Assembly (NCBI RefSeq): GCF_019397265.1
Contig: NZ_CP068985.1
Coordinates: 3,886,501 to 3,950,500, forward strand
DNA: 64,000 nucleotides
Direction of reading: 5' to 3'
From: Nonomuraea coxensis DSM 45129
GTDB lineage: Bacteria; Actinomycetota; Actinomycetes; Streptosporangiales; Streptosporangiaceae
Below the pieces are notes generated by a model. The model worked only from the letters and a program-made list of their open reading frames with translations. It had not been told where the DNA came from and searched no databases. Shown here in pieces: positions 55,888 to 64,000 of the stretch (position 1 is its first letter; each line of letters opens with the position of its first letter). A program made the translations under genes and the position numbers.

Positions 55888-56877
55888 TCACCGGTCGAGC
55901 ACCTGGAGCGGCGGCGGCCCGCCGCTCAGCGCCAGCGGCCCGGACTCCGCGCAGGCCACCACGTCCGCCACCCGGGCGCCGAACAGGTCGGGCACGTAGA
56001 TCGCCGGCTCCAGGCAGAGCGTCATGCCGGCGGCGAGCGGGGCGTCCTCGCCCAGCCACGGCCCCTCCTCGGGGCCGAGGCCGACCCCGCGCCCGGCGTG
56101 CGCGGCGGCGAAGCGGCCGTAGCCGCTGGCGTCGATGACCTCGGTGACGGCGCGGGCGACGGCGCGGGCGGGCGCGGGCGGCCGGGCCGCCGCCAGGCCG
56201 GCGCGGTGGGCGGCCACCACCACCGTGTACATCGCCTCGAAGTCGTCGGGCGGCTCGGCGACCGCGAACACCCGCGCGACCTCCGCGCAGTAGCCGTCCC
56301 ACCGGCCGCACACCGACACGGCCAGCGCGTCCCCGGGGTTGATCACCCGGCCGCCCGGCAGGTGCCCGGGCCGGGCCGTGTGCTCCCCGGCGGCCACGCG
56401 CAGCGCCAGCACCTCCTCGCAGCCGGACTCCAGCGCCAGCAGCCGCAGCCGGCCGGCCATCGCCCGCTCGGTCGCGCCGAACCAGGCCAGCTCGCGCGCC
56501 TGCCGCAGCACCTCCTCGGCCCGCAGCGCCGCCCGCTCGACGGCGGCCACCTCGTACGGCTCCTTGCGCAGCCGCAGCGGCGCGAGCACCGCCGAGGCGG
56601 GCACCAGCTCGGCCTCGATCGTCATGCCGAACAGCTCGCGCACCCGCATCTCCGGGTCCACCCCGACCCGCCGCGCGCCCGCGGGCACCAGCGCGGCCGG
56701 GTCGCCGGTCTCGGCGGCCGTGTCCCCGGTGACGACGAGGAAGCCGGCCCCGTCCCGGCCGCCGAGGAAGCGGAAGTCCGGCGAGGGCCGCAGCACCAGG
56801 GCGTCCACCCCGGCCGCGGCCATCGCGGCGCGGGCGGCGGCCAGCCTGGCCGCCCGCCCGGCCTCCGGCGGCGTCAC
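55888..56877 (-). CDS. M24 (Xaa-Pro aminopeptidase/creatinase-fold) protein lacking most metal ligands
   Basis: 329 residues from a GTG at 56877 overlapping the ATPase stop (GTGA). The pita-bread fold is clear from GRVINPGDALAVSVCGRWDGYCAEVARVF and LAAGMTLCLEPAIYV. Aligned to E. coli aminopeptidase P the five metal ligands D260, D271, H354, E383, E406 read Ser, Glu, Arg, Glu and Ala. It therefore should not bind the dinuclear metal centre; creatinase is a known metal-free member of the fold. As the last gene of the dipeptide importer operon it may hydrolyse or sense an imported compound by another mechanism. Confidence 0.85.
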   Translation of the reverse strand: MTPPEAGRAARLAAARAAMAAAGVDALVLRPSPDFRFLGGRDGAGFLVVTGDTAAETGDPAALVPAGARRVGVDPEMRVRELFGMTIEAELVPASAVLAPLRLRKEPYEVAAVERAALRAEEVLRQARELAWFGATERAMAGRLRLLALESGCEEVLALRVAAGEHTARPGHLPGGRVINPGDALAVSVCGRWDGYCAEVARVFAVAEPPDDFEAMYTVVVAAHRAGLAAARPPAPARAVARAVTEVIDASGYGRFAAAHAGRGVGLGPEEGPWLGEDAPLAAGMTLCLEPAIYVPDLFGARVADVVACAESGPLALSGGPPPLQVLDR

Positions 56878-57818
56878 TTCGGCTCGTGCAGCCAGCAGGC
56901 GACCGGCCCGAACGCCGGGTCCTCCTCCCGGCACCGGTCCATGACCAGCGGGCAGCGCGGATGGAAGCGGCATCCGGCGGGCGGCGCGGCTGGATCGGGC
57001 ACGTCGCCCGGCAGCTCCGCGGGCAGCACGCCCATCCCGTCGGGATGCGGGATGGCCGCCAGCAGCGCCTTCGTGTACGGGTGCCGCGGCTCGGCCCACA
57101 CCTCCTCGGTCCGCCCCACCTCGACGATCCGTCCCAGGTACATGACGGCCACCCGGTCGGCGATGAGCCGCACCACGGACAGGTCGTGGCTGATGAACAG
57201 CAGCCCCGCGCCCGACTCCACGGCGAGGTCGCGCATGAGCCTGGCCACCTGCGCCTGGGCGGAGGCGTCCAGCGCCGAGATCGGCTCGTCGCCGATCAGC
57301 AGCCGCGGCCGGGCGGCCAGCGCCCGCGCGATCGCCACCCGCTGCCGCTGGCCGCCGGAGAACTCGTGCGGGTGCCGCCCGGCGAACTCGCGCGGCAGCC
57401 CCACCCGTTCCAGCAGGTCGGCGGGGGAGGTGGTGGTGTCGCGCGCGGTCCGCAGCCCGTCGGCGATCTGGTCGCCGACCCGGCGGCGCGGGTTCAGCGA
57501 CGTGTACGGATCCTGGAACACCATCTGGACGCCGGTGTGCCGCCGCCGGCGCAGCCCGAGCGGCGTGACCGGCTCCCCCTCGAAGGTGATGGACCCGGCG
57601 CTGACCGGGCCGAGCCCGCACACCGCCCGCGCCAGCGTGGACTTGCCGCACCCGGACTCGCCGACCAGCCCCACGACCTCGCCGGGGCCGACCCGCAGGC
57701 TCGCGCCCGCCACGGCCCGCACCGGCGGCCGGCCGGAGGTGCGATGCTCGACGACCAGGTCGTCCACCGCCAGCAAGGGAGCTGTCGTGGTGGCCGGGGT
57801 CGTGGGCAGGGGGGTCAT
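56874..57818 (-). CDS. dipeptide/oligopeptide ABC transporter ATP-binding protein (DppF/OppF-like)
   Basis: 314 residues from the ATG at 57818, which overlaps the previous stop (ATGA) and follows GGAGG. Walker A is GLVGESGCGKSTLARAV, the Q-loop VQMVFQDPYTSLNP, signature EFSGGQRQRVAIARAL, Walker B LLIGDEPISALDASAQAQ and the H-loop LLFISHDLSVV. The C-terminal oligopeptide-transporter domain has the Cys pattern GCRFHPRCPLVMDRCREEDP, typical of DppF/OppF and often binding an iron-sulfur cluster. It powers peptide uptake with the other ATPase. Confidence 0.95.
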   Translation of the reverse strand: MTPLPTTPATTTAPLLAVDDLVVEHRTSGRPPVRAVAGASLRVGPGEVVGLVGESGCGKSTLARAVCGLGPVSAGSITFEGEPVTPLGLRRRRHTGVQMVFQDPYTSLNPRRRVGDQIADGLRTARDTTTSPADLLERVGLPREFAGRHPHEFSGGQRQRVAIARALAARPRLLIGDEPISALDASAQAQVARLMRDLAVESGAGLLFISHDLSVVRLIADRVAVMYLGRIVEVGRTEEVWAEPRHPYTKALLAAIPHPDGMGVLPAELPGDVPDPAAPPAGCRFHPRCPLVMDRCREEDPAFGPVACWLHEPK

Positions 57819-58591
57819 CGCACCTCCGCGTCGGGCAGGGACTCCAGCAGGGACCGGGTGTAGGGGTGCTCCGGCCGGCGCAGCACCCGGACGCGCGGCC
57901 CGGACTCCACGACCAGGCCGTCCTTCATCACGCTCACCTCGTCGGCGACCGCCGACATCACGCCGAGGTCGTGGGTGACCAGCAGCACCGCGAGGCCCAG
58001 CTCGTCGCACAGGCCGCGCAGCAGGCGCAGCACGCCGGCCTGCACGGTCACGTCGAGCGCGGTCGTCGGCTCGTCGGCGATGAGCACCTTCGGCGAGCAG
58101 GCCAGCGCCACGGCGATGGCGATGCGCTGCCGCATGCCGCCGGAGAACTGGTGCGGGTAACGCCGGTACGCCTCCTCGGCGCCCGGGATGCGGACCTTGC
58201 CGAGCAGCTCCACGGCCCGCGCCCGCGCCTCGGCCTTGCCGAGACCGAGGTGGTGGCGCATGTGCTCGGTGAGCTGCCGGCCGACGGTCAGCATGGGGTG
58301 CAGGCTGGTGGCCGGGTCCTGGAAGACCATGGCCACCTCGCCGCCGCGTACCTTGTTGAGCTCCTTGGGCGGCAGCGTCAGCAGGTCGCGCCCGCCGAGC
58401 CGGATCGCGCCCGTGGCGCGCGAGCCGTGCGGCAGCAGCCCCAGCACCGCGAGGCCCGTCATGGTCTTGCCGGACCCGCTCTCGCCGGCCAGGCCGTGCA
58501 CCTTGCCGGGCTCCAGCCGCAGGTCCACGCCGCGCAGCACCTCACGGCCGGCGATCGTCACCTTGAGCCCGGCGATGTCGAGTGCCGTCAC
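57815..58591 (-). CDS. dipeptide/oligopeptide ABC transporter ATP-binding protein (DppD/OppD-like)
   Basis: 258 residues from a GTG at 58591 that overlaps the permease stop (GTGA). Walker A GLAGESGSGKTMTGLAVLGLLP, Q-loop VAMVFQDPATSLHPML, signature QFSGGMRQRIAIAVAL, Walker B VLIADEPTTALDVTVQ. It is shorter than usual for DppD (about 320) because it stops just after HPYTRSLLESLPDAEV and lacks the C-terminal cysteine domain. It pairs with the DppF-like ATPase. Confidence 0.94.
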   Translation of the reverse strand: MTALDIAGLKVTIAGREVLRGVDLRLEPGKVHGLAGESGSGKTMTGLAVLGLLPHGSRATGAIRLGGRDLLTLPPKELNKVRGGEVAMVFQDPATSLHPMLTVGRQLTEHMRHHLGLGKAEARARAVELLGKVRIPGAEEAYRRYPHQFSGGMRQRIAIAVALACSPKVLIADEPTTALDVTVQAGVLRLLRGLCDELGLAVLLVTHDLGVMSAVADEVSVMKDGLVVESGPRVRVLRRPEHPYTRSLLESLPDAEVR

Positions 58592-59448
58592 AGCGCACGC
58601 TCCTTGATGGCCCGGGCGGTGCGCGGGTCGAGCGCGTCGCGCAGGGTGTCGCCGAGGAAGTTGAACGCCAGCACCACCGTGAGGATCGCCAGGCCGGGGA
58701 AGGTCGCCACCCACCAGCTGTCGAACACCTCGACGCCGGAGGCCACCATCGCGCCCCACTCCGGGGACGGCGGCTTGGCGCCGAGCCCCAGGAACGACAG
58801 GCCCGACAGCAGCAGCAGCGCCGTGCCGATGTCCAGGGTGGCCAGCACCAGCACGGGGCCGGTGATGTTGGGCAGCACGTCCACCCGCAGCGAGCGCCAC
58901 ACCGAGAAGCCCAGCAGCCGCCCGCTCAGCACGAACTCCCGCTCCCGGATCCCCAGGACGAGGCCGCGGGTGACGCGGGCGTAGGAGGGCCAGGCGACGA
59001 CCAGCACCGCCAGCACCGCGTTGGCGAGGCTCGCGCCGAGCGCCGCGGCCACCACCATGGCGAGGATGACCGTCGGGAACGCGAACACCAGGTCCGCCAC
59101 CCGCATGATCGTCTCGTCGGCCCAGCGGCCGAAGTAGCCCGCGCAGGCGCCCAGCAGGCCGCCGATCGCCACCGACAGCACCACCAGCAGCAGCGTCAGC
59201 GGGATCGACACCCGCGCGCCGTAGAGGACGCGGCTGAGGATGTCGCGGCCGAGCTGGTCGGTGCCGAACCAGTGCCCGGGTCCCGGCGGGGCCAGCCGGG
59301 GCAGGTCCTGGGCGAGCGGGTCGTGCGGGGCCAGCAGCGGCGCGGCCAGCACGACGACCAGCCAGACCGCCGCCAGCACCGCGCCGCTGACGGCCAGCGG
59401 CTGCCGCCACGCCTCGGGCAGCCTCGCGAGGAGGCTCGCGCGTCTCAT
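58588..59448 (-). CDS. dipeptide/oligopeptide ABC transporter permease (DppC-like)
   Basis: 286 residues from the ATG at 59448 (ATGA overlap with the preceding permease; GAGG 6 bp upstream). The outer segment HDPLAQDLPRLAPPGPGHWFGTDQLGRDILSRVLYGARVSI is diagnostic for DppC/OppC, followed by about five membrane segments and the EAA-type loop REREFVLSGRLLGFSVWRSLRVDVLPNI. It forms the channel with the DppB-like protein. Confidence 0.95.
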   Translation of the reverse strand: MRRASLLARLPEAWRQPLAVSGAVLAAVWLVVVLAAPLLAPHDPLAQDLPRLAPPGPGHWFGTDQLGRDILSRVLYGARVSIPLTLLLVVLSVAIGGLLGACAGYFGRWADETIMRVADLVFAFPTVILAMVVAAALGASLANAVLAVLVVAWPSYARVTRGLVLGIREREFVLSGRLLGFSVWRSLRVDVLPNITGPVLVLATLDIGTALLLLSGLSFLGLGAKPPSPEWGAMVASGVEVFDSWWVATFPGLAILTVVLAFNFLGDTLRDALDPRTARAIKERAL

Positions 59449-60506
59449 TGCAACCTCACTCGGGGGTCGATGACGCCGTACAGGACGTCCACGACCAGGT
59501 TGATGGCCAGGTAGACGACGCCCACGACCAGGCCGACGCCCATGACGGCGGGCAGGTCGAGGGTGGTCGCGCTCTTGTAGGCGTACTGGCCGATGCCGGG
59601 CCAGGCGAAGATCGCCTCCACCAGCACCGTGCCGGACAACAGGGAGCCGAAGGCGAGGCCCGCCACCGTGATGACCGGCACCAGGGCCGAGCGCAGCACG
59701 TACCGGAAGAGGATCACCCGGCCGGGCAGGCCCTTCGCGCGGGCGGCCCGTACGTAGTCCTGTCCCAGCACCTCCAGCACCGCCGAGCGGGTGAAGCGGG
59801 TGAGCAGGCCGATCGTGTAGAGCGCCAGCACCAGGGCGGGGGTGACCAGGTGCCCGGCGGCGGAGGCGAAGATGTCCCACCGGCCGGCGAGCAGCGCGTC
59901 CACCGTCTGCAGCCCGGTCACCGGCGGGGCCGAGCCGAGCGCCACGTCCACCCGGCCGCTGCCGGGGGTGATCTGCAGGCGGTAGAAGAACACGTAGAAC
60001 GCCATCAGCGCCAGCCAGAACGTCGGCACCGAGATGCCGATGAGGCTGACCACGCGCAGCGTGTGGTCGGCGAGGCGGTCCCTGCGCAGCGCGGCGATCA
60101 CGCCGAAGGCCACGCCCAGCACCAGCGACACCAGGATCGCCGCCCCGGCCAGCTCCAGCGTCGCCGGCACGAACTCGGCGAGGTCGTCGGCGACCGGCCG
60201 GTGGCTCTGCTGGCTGGTGCCGAAGTCGCCGTGCAGCAGGCCCTGCAGGTGCAGGAGGTACTGCTGCCAGAGCGGCTTGTCCAGGCCGTGCTCGGCCCGC
60301 CACTGCGCCACGATGGCCGGGTCGCCGAGCGCCCGCTGGCCCAGGTTGGCCGCCACCGGGTCGCCGGGGACCAGGTTCGTCAGCACGAACGTGACGAGCG
60401 TGATGCCCCAGGCCATGAGCACGGCGAGCAGCACCCGCCGCACGAGGAACCGGGCGAGCGGGGGCACCCGCCGCCCGGTCCGCTCGCGCGGCGCGTCCGG
60501 CTTCAT
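59445..60506 (-). CDS. dipeptide/oligopeptide ABC transporter permease (DppB-like)
   Basis: 353 residues; the ATG at 60506 directly abuts the stop codon of the binding-protein gene. FLVRRVLLAVLMAWGITLVTFVLTNLVPGDPVAANLG is the standard DppB start, and the cytoplasmic loop is VLGQDYVRAARAKGLPGRVILFRYVLRSALVPVIT. Six membrane segments. The loop after segment 1 carries a DppB-typical GLDKPLWQQYLLHLQGLLHGDFGTS. Confidence 0.95.
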   Translation of the reverse strand: MKPDAPRERTGRRVPPLARFLVRRVLLAVLMAWGITLVTFVLTNLVPGDPVAANLGQRALGDPAIVAQWRAEHGLDKPLWQQYLLHLQGLLHGDFGTSQQSHRPVADDLAEFVPATLELAGAAILVSLVLGVAFGVIAALRRDRLADHTLRVVSLIGISVPTFWLALMAFYVFFYRLQITPGSGRVDVALGSAPPVTGLQTVDALLAGRWDIFASAAGHLVTPALVLALYTIGLLTRFTRSAVLEVLGQDYVRAARAKGLPGRVILFRYVLRSALVPVITVAGLAFGSLLSGTVLVEAIFAWPGIGQYAYKSATTLDLPAVMGVGLVVGVVYLAINLVVDVLYGVIDPRVRLQ

Positions 60507-62096
60507 CTACTTCGCGCCGAGGTCGGCGACGTCGACCGTCCACACCGGGTGGTACTCGATCCCGGTCACCGACGCGGCGCTGACGATGTTCTGGCCCGGC
60601 TGGATGAGCGGGACGAACGGGCCCGCCGCGTTGAGCTGGTTCTGCACCTCGGCGTAGGCGCTCTTGCGGGCGTCGTCGCCGATCGCCTCGGCGGCCTTCA
60701 CGCCGGCGGCCTCGATCTCCTTGGCCGCGCCCTCCTTCCAGCCGGCCCGCAGGCCGACCGTCTTGCCGGGCAGGAAGGCCAGGTAGTCGCTCGGGTCCGG
60801 GTAGTCAGGGCCCCAGTACCACAGGCCCATCTCCTCCTTGCCGTTGCGGTAGTTGTCGAGCGCGGTCGTCACCGGCGCGGGCTGCAGGTCCACCGTGATG
60901 CCGACCTCCTTGAGGTTGGCCTGGATGCGCTCGGCGAGCGGCTGGAACGACAGGCCGTTCACGGTCAGCTCGCTCGGGTACTCCAGCTTCACCGTCGGGT
61001 TCGACAGGCCGCTCGCGGCCAGCGCCGCCTTGGCGCCCTCGACGTCCCGCTTGGCGGCCTGCTCCGGCGGCAGCGCGCCGAGGATCTGCGACGGGATGAC
61101 GCCCGGCGCCTGCGTCGCGCCCTCGCCGGCCAGCTCCAGCAGGCCCGCGTAGTCGACGCCCTTGCGCACGGCCTCGACGAACTTGGCGTTCGGCGTCGTC
61201 TTGCTGATCGAGGAGTCCTGGTTGGCCAGCAGGAAGATCACGTTCGCCGAGGCGGTCTTCTTCACCTGCAGCGTCGCGGGCATGCCGGTGACCTGGTCGC
61301 CGGACAGGTTGAGCGCGATCTGGCTGTCGCCGCGCTGGACGTTCAGCTTCTGCGTGGCGGCCTCGACGTTGCGCAGCACGACCTTGTCGTAGGCGGGCTT
61401 GGTCCCGTAGTACTTGGGGTTCGCCTTGAGCGTGACCTGGCTGCTGACGTTGAACGACTCGATCGTGTACGGGCCCGACCCGGCGGAGCTGGAGTTCAGC
61501 CACTGCTCGGCCTTGTCCTGCGCGTCCGCGGTCGCGCCGTGCTCCTTGGCGAGCTTGCTGTTGAGGATGCCGAGCGCCGGGTTCGGCAGGATGTACGGCA
61601 GCGCGGGGTTGGCCGTCTTCGACGTCAGCGTGACCGTCGTGTCGTCGGTCTTGGCCACCTCGACGCCGTCCAGCAGGAACGACGGGGTGCCCTTCATGTC
61701 GCGCACCCGGGTCAGCGAGAACACCACGTCGTCGGCGGTGATCGGGGAGCCGTCGGCGAAGGTCGAGCCCTGCTTGAGCTTCAGGGTGAGGGTCTTGCCG
61801 TCCTCGCTCAGCTCGTACGACTCGGCGAGCGCGGGCACCGGCTTGGTCACGTCGGCGCCGTCGAAGGTGAGCAGCGTCTCGTAGACGGCCTTGCCGACGA
61901 TCAGGCCGGTCGGCTCGTACGTGCGGCCGGGGTCGGCGGTCTTCAGGTCGAAGGACGTGTCGATGACGAGCGTCTTGCCGCCACCGGCACCGCCGCCGTC
62001 CGCTGGGGCCTGCGACGACGTGCCGCCGCTACCGCAGGCGGCCAGGGTCAGCGCACCGGCGAGCAGCACGGCCGCCTTCTGCGAGCGGGTCGCCAT
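60507..62096 (-). CDS. dipeptide/oligopeptide-binding lipoprotein (SBP family 5, DppA-like)
   Basis: 529 residues from the ATG at 62096 with GGAGG upstream. The signal peptide ends in LTLAACGSGG with lipid attachment at the Cys near residue 21. Family 5 hallmarks are TYEPTGLIVGKAVYETLL, LSEDGKTLTLKLKQGSTFADGSPITADDVVFSL and ..GPYTIESF. It binds peptides or a similar ligand outside the cell and delivers them to the DppB/DppC-like permeases. First gene of a six-gene operon with 0 to -4 bp spacings, divergent from the Lrp/AsnC regulator. Confidence 0.95.
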   Translation of the reverse strand: MATRSQKAAVLLAGALTLAACGSGGTSSQAPADGGGAGGGKTLVIDTSFDLKTADPGRTYEPTGLIVGKAVYETLLTFDGADVTKPVPALAESYELSEDGKTLTLKLKQGSTFADGSPITADDVVFSLTRVRDMKGTPSFLLDGVEVAKTDDTTVTLTSKTANPALPYILPNPALGILNSKLAKEHGATADAQDKAEQWLNSSSAGSGPYTIESFNVSSQVTLKANPKYYGTKPAYDKVVLRNVEAATQKLNVQRGDSQIALNLSGDQVTGMPATLQVKKTASANVIFLLANQDSSISKTTPNAKFVEAVRKGVDYAGLLELAGEGATQAPGVIPSQILGALPPEQAAKRDVEGAKAALAASGLSNPTVKLEYPSELTVNGLSFQPLAERIQANLKEVGITVDLQPAPVTTALDNYRNGKEEMGLWYWGPDYPDPSDYLAFLPGKTVGLRAGWKEGAAKEIEAAGVKAAEAIGDDARKSAYAEVQNQLNAAGPFVPLIQPGQNIVSAASVTGIEYHPVWTVDVADLGAK

Positions 62097-62207
62097 GGAG
62101 GTCCTCCAAGATCTGGACGTTCAGTGGGGAGATGCCGAGGATTGTGCGGCAGATCGTCCAGGTACTGTGCGGTCGCTGAGACGTATATAAAGGTCAGTGA
62201 GGTAATG

Positions 62208-62846
62208 ATGAGTGATATTTCCAGAAATGGGCACAGCGGGAGCGGTCAACCTGGACGGATCGGCATCGGTCTCGAACTGGACGACATCCATCTGAAGATC
62301 CTCGAGATCCTGCGCGAGAACGGCAGGATCTCGGTCGCCGCGCTGGCCGAACGGGTCGGCATCTCCCGGGCCAACGCCTACACGCGCTTCGAGGCGCTGC
62401 GCGCCGACGGCGCGATCAAACGCTTCACCGCCGAGATCGACCACGGGCGGGCCGGCCTCGGCATCACCGCGCTGATCTTCGTGACCGTACGCCAGCAGAT
62501 GTGGAAGCAGTTCAGGGCCGAACTGGCCCGGATGCCCGAGGTCGAGTACTGCGCCATCACCACCGGCCAGCACGACGCCATGATCCAGGTGCGGGTGGCG
62601 GACGTCGCGGCGGTGCACACCATGGTCACCGACCGGCTGGCCAACATCCCGGCGGTCAAGGCCACCGAGACGGTGTTCATCCTGGACGAGGTGCTGCGGC
62701 GGCCGTACGTGCTGCCCGGCGACGGCCGCCAGGCCGCCAGGCCGGCGCGCCGCCCCGCCCAGGAGGAGCGGGACGACGTGCCGCTCGGCAAGATGCGCTT
62801 CGTCGGCGCCGCCGAGGGCCGGGCGGCCCTGCAGAAGGACGACTGA
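62208..62846 (+). CDS. Lrp/AsnC family transcriptional regulator
   Basis: 212 residues from the second of two tandem ATGs (62208), which has TGAGGT 5 bp upstream. Helix-turn-helix at LDDIHLKILEILRENGRISVAALAERVGISRANAYTRFEALRADGAI, then the RAM effector domain (ALIFVTVRQQMWKQFRAELARMPEVEYCAITTGQHDAMIQVRV). A basic, probably flexible C-terminal tail of about 45 residues is extra to the family. It is divergent from the peptide-importer operon with 111 bp between starts, so it probably controls it in response to an amino acid. Confidence 0.94.
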   Translation: MSDISRNGHSGSGQPGRIGIGLELDDIHLKILEILRENGRISVAALAERVGISRANAYTRFEALRADGAIKRFTAEIDHGRAGLGITALIFVTVRQQMWKQFRAELARMPEVEYCAITTGQHDAMIQVRVADVAAVHTMVTDRLANIPAVKATETVFILDEVLRRPYVLPGDGRQAARPARRPAQEERDDVPLGKMRFVGAAEGRAALQKDD

Positions 62847-62856
62847 CCCGGCCGGA

Positions 62857-63195
62857 CTAGCCGGCCACCTCGGCGCACACGCTGACGTGTTTGGTCTCGT
62901 CGCCGTCGAAGCTGAACTCCTCCACCAGGCGCAGCAGCCCGTCCTCACCCGTCTCCAGGCGGCTGCTGCTCCGGCCGGCCGCCGTGCCCCCAGCCTTCAG
63001 CGCGTGCACGTACGAGATGTGCACGTCCCCGCCCTCACGGGTGCCCACGAAGCGCCCCTGGATGACGGTGTCGCCCGTGTAACTGCCCCACACCAGCCCG
63101 TCGGACTCCTCGTAGCGGAACTCCGTCGGGCTGTCCGGGTCCACCCTGCTCGCGGTCGAGCTCACCATCACGAATTTACGGCCGTTGAGATTCAC
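62857..63195 (-). CDS. small conserved hypothetical protein
   Basis: 112 residues from a GTG at 63195; the frame runs further upstream but those residues look non-coding. The pattern LNGRKFVMVSS..VDPDSPTEFRYEESDGLVWGSYTGDTVIQGRFVGTREGGDVHISYVH.. is a small all-beta fold common in actinobacteria, sometimes labelled N-acetylglutamate-synthase-like without support. No function can be given. It converges on the Lrp-type gene with a 10-bp gap containing a small GC hairpin. Confidence 0.75.
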   Translation of the reverse strand: MNLNGRKFVMVSSTASRVDPDSPTEFRYEESDGLVWGSYTGDTVIQGRFVGTREGGDVHISYVHALKAGGTAAGRSSSRLETGEDGLLRLVEEFSFDGDETKHVSVCAEVAG

Positions 63196-63464
63196 GACTC
63201 CATGGTCCACACATCTCCGCAATATCACCGCACGGCTGGACGAATGGTCAGCGCCTCTCGGGCACTCCGGGAAATCCGTCCAGCGGCCGGGCCGTACCCG
63301 CCCGCCCGCGCACGACATTGGCGCCCGGCACCACCCGCGCCCGGCCTCGACCCGACTGACGTTCGCACGCATTGCCACGGCTTTAACTTTCCGGGCCTCA
63401 CGCCATCATTGCACGGTGTGATAGTAATGTGACACTGCGTATCCGAAGTGTTTCGGGAGATCAT

Positions 63465-64000
63465 ATGGTGGCGTACGCGCTCTCGATCCTCGCGGCGGGC
63501 GGTGTGGTGGTGCTCGCCGCGCTGCTGTTCCGGAAGGTCCGCCGGGCGGAGGACGACCGAGATCCCGGCGGACCCTCCGCCGGCCACGCCGGAGCGATGT
63601 TGTCGGCCCTGTTCCTGCTGGTGTTCGCCATCGCGATCATCGTGCCGTGGACCACCGCCGACGCCGCCCGGCAGAACACCCACACCGAGAGCCAGGCCGC
63701 GATCAACGCCTACTGGGCCGCCGACGCCCTGCCCGCCGAAGACGCCCGCCAGGTCCGCTCCGCCCTGCGCGACTACATCACCTTCGTGGTCCGCGACGAG
63801 TGGCCCCTCATGGCCCAGGGCCGCATGGACCCGGTCGGCGCCGCCCGCATGGACGCCCTGCGCGGCCGCGTCGGTGCACTGAAGGTCAGCGGCACCGCCC
63901 AGGAGGATGCCAAGTCCGATCTGCTCGAACACCTCGGCGCCGTCTCCACCGCGCGGGCCCAGCGCGCCGCCGACGCCGCCGCCACGCCCCCCGACGGCCT
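63465..64000 (+). CDS. DUF4239-like membrane protein, N-terminal part (runs off the window)
   Basis: The ATG at 63465 has GGGAG 6 bp upstream and the frame is open to the end of the window (about 178 residues seen). It starts MVAYALSILAAGGVVVLAALLFRKVRRAEDD, one membrane segment, then SAGHAGAMLSALFLLVFAIAIIVPWTTADAARQNTHTESQAAINAYWAAD, a second segment and an extended helical outer part. This is the arrangement of the DUF4239 (bestrophin-like) family. The C-terminal segments are missing here. Function unknown. Confidence 0.8.
   Translation, partial: MVAYALSILAAGGVVVLAALLFRKVRRAEDDRDPGGPSAGHAGAMLSALFLLVFAIAIIVPWTTADAARQNTHTESQAAINAYWAADALPAEDARQVRSALRDYITFVVRDEWPLMAQGRMDPVGAARMDALRGRVGALKVSGTAQEDAKSDLLEHLGAVSTARAQRAADAAATPPDG

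Overview
The window is very GC-rich throughout, with many GTG starts, Shine-Dalgarno sequences of the GGAGG type and 4-bp stop/start overlaps (GTGA, ATGA). This is what a filamentous actinomycete chromosome looks like. The gene set (binding-protein sugar importer without its own ATPase, GerW-like protein, divergent second EF-Tu, EmrB-type exporter, large secreted hydrolases) suggests a Streptosporangiales-type organism such as Nonomuraea, but the genus is inference from general character only. I see no rRNA, tRNA, CRISPR array or prophage.

Layout, 1-24 kb: the end of an aldehyde dehydrogenase and a short-chain dehydrogenase with a FadR/GntR-like operator; a methyltransferase, an acetyltransferase, a DUF1918 protein and a tandem Phd-type antitoxin-like protein; a TnpB-only IS200/IS605-type element (about 4151-5525) that cuts a small gene in two; an acetyl xylan esterase, an erythromycin-esterase-family protein and several small proteins; a secreted sialidase-like protein; an unassigned cassette at 11.7-17.3 kb (unknown protein, 83-residue peptide, FAD-linked oxidase, MFS exporter, FAD monooxygenase); a nucleotidyltransferase-fold protein, a pentapeptide-repeat protein, a KhtTU-like K+/H+ antiporter, and a NarL-type two-component pair.

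Layout, 24-48 kb: central carbon metabolism (acetate kinase, phosphoketolase, glucose-6-phosphate isomerase), which together form a phosphoketolase route from fructose-6-phosphate to acetyl-phosphate, acetate and ATP; a GerW-like protein, a VIT-family transporter and an unknown protein; an alpha-glucan unit (pullulanase-type debranching enzyme divergent from a MalEFG-like importer); a membrane protein with a lipase-like serine motif; a large secreted phosphodiester glycosidase/metallophosphoesterase; and a GH2 beta-galactosidase.

Layout, 48-64 kb: a divergent EF-Tu paralogue carrying residues associated with elfamycin resistance; a serine beta-lactamase-fold hydrolase; an N-acyltransferase translationally coupled to an N-acylamino-acid racemase/dipeptide epimerase-type enolase; a CPA1 Na+/H+ antiporter; a DsbA/VKOR disulfide-forming pair; and a tightly coupled dipeptide/oligopeptide ABC operon (binding lipoprotein, two permeases, two ATPases) ending in an M24 protein that has lost most metal ligands and facing a divergent Lrp/AsnC regulator. 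The last kilobase holds a small conserved hypothetical and the start of a DUF4239-like membrane protein that runs off the end. The most novel-looking items are the 11.7-17.3 kb cassette, the EF-Tu paralogue, the pseudo-M24 protein and the exactly reconstructable TnpB insertion.
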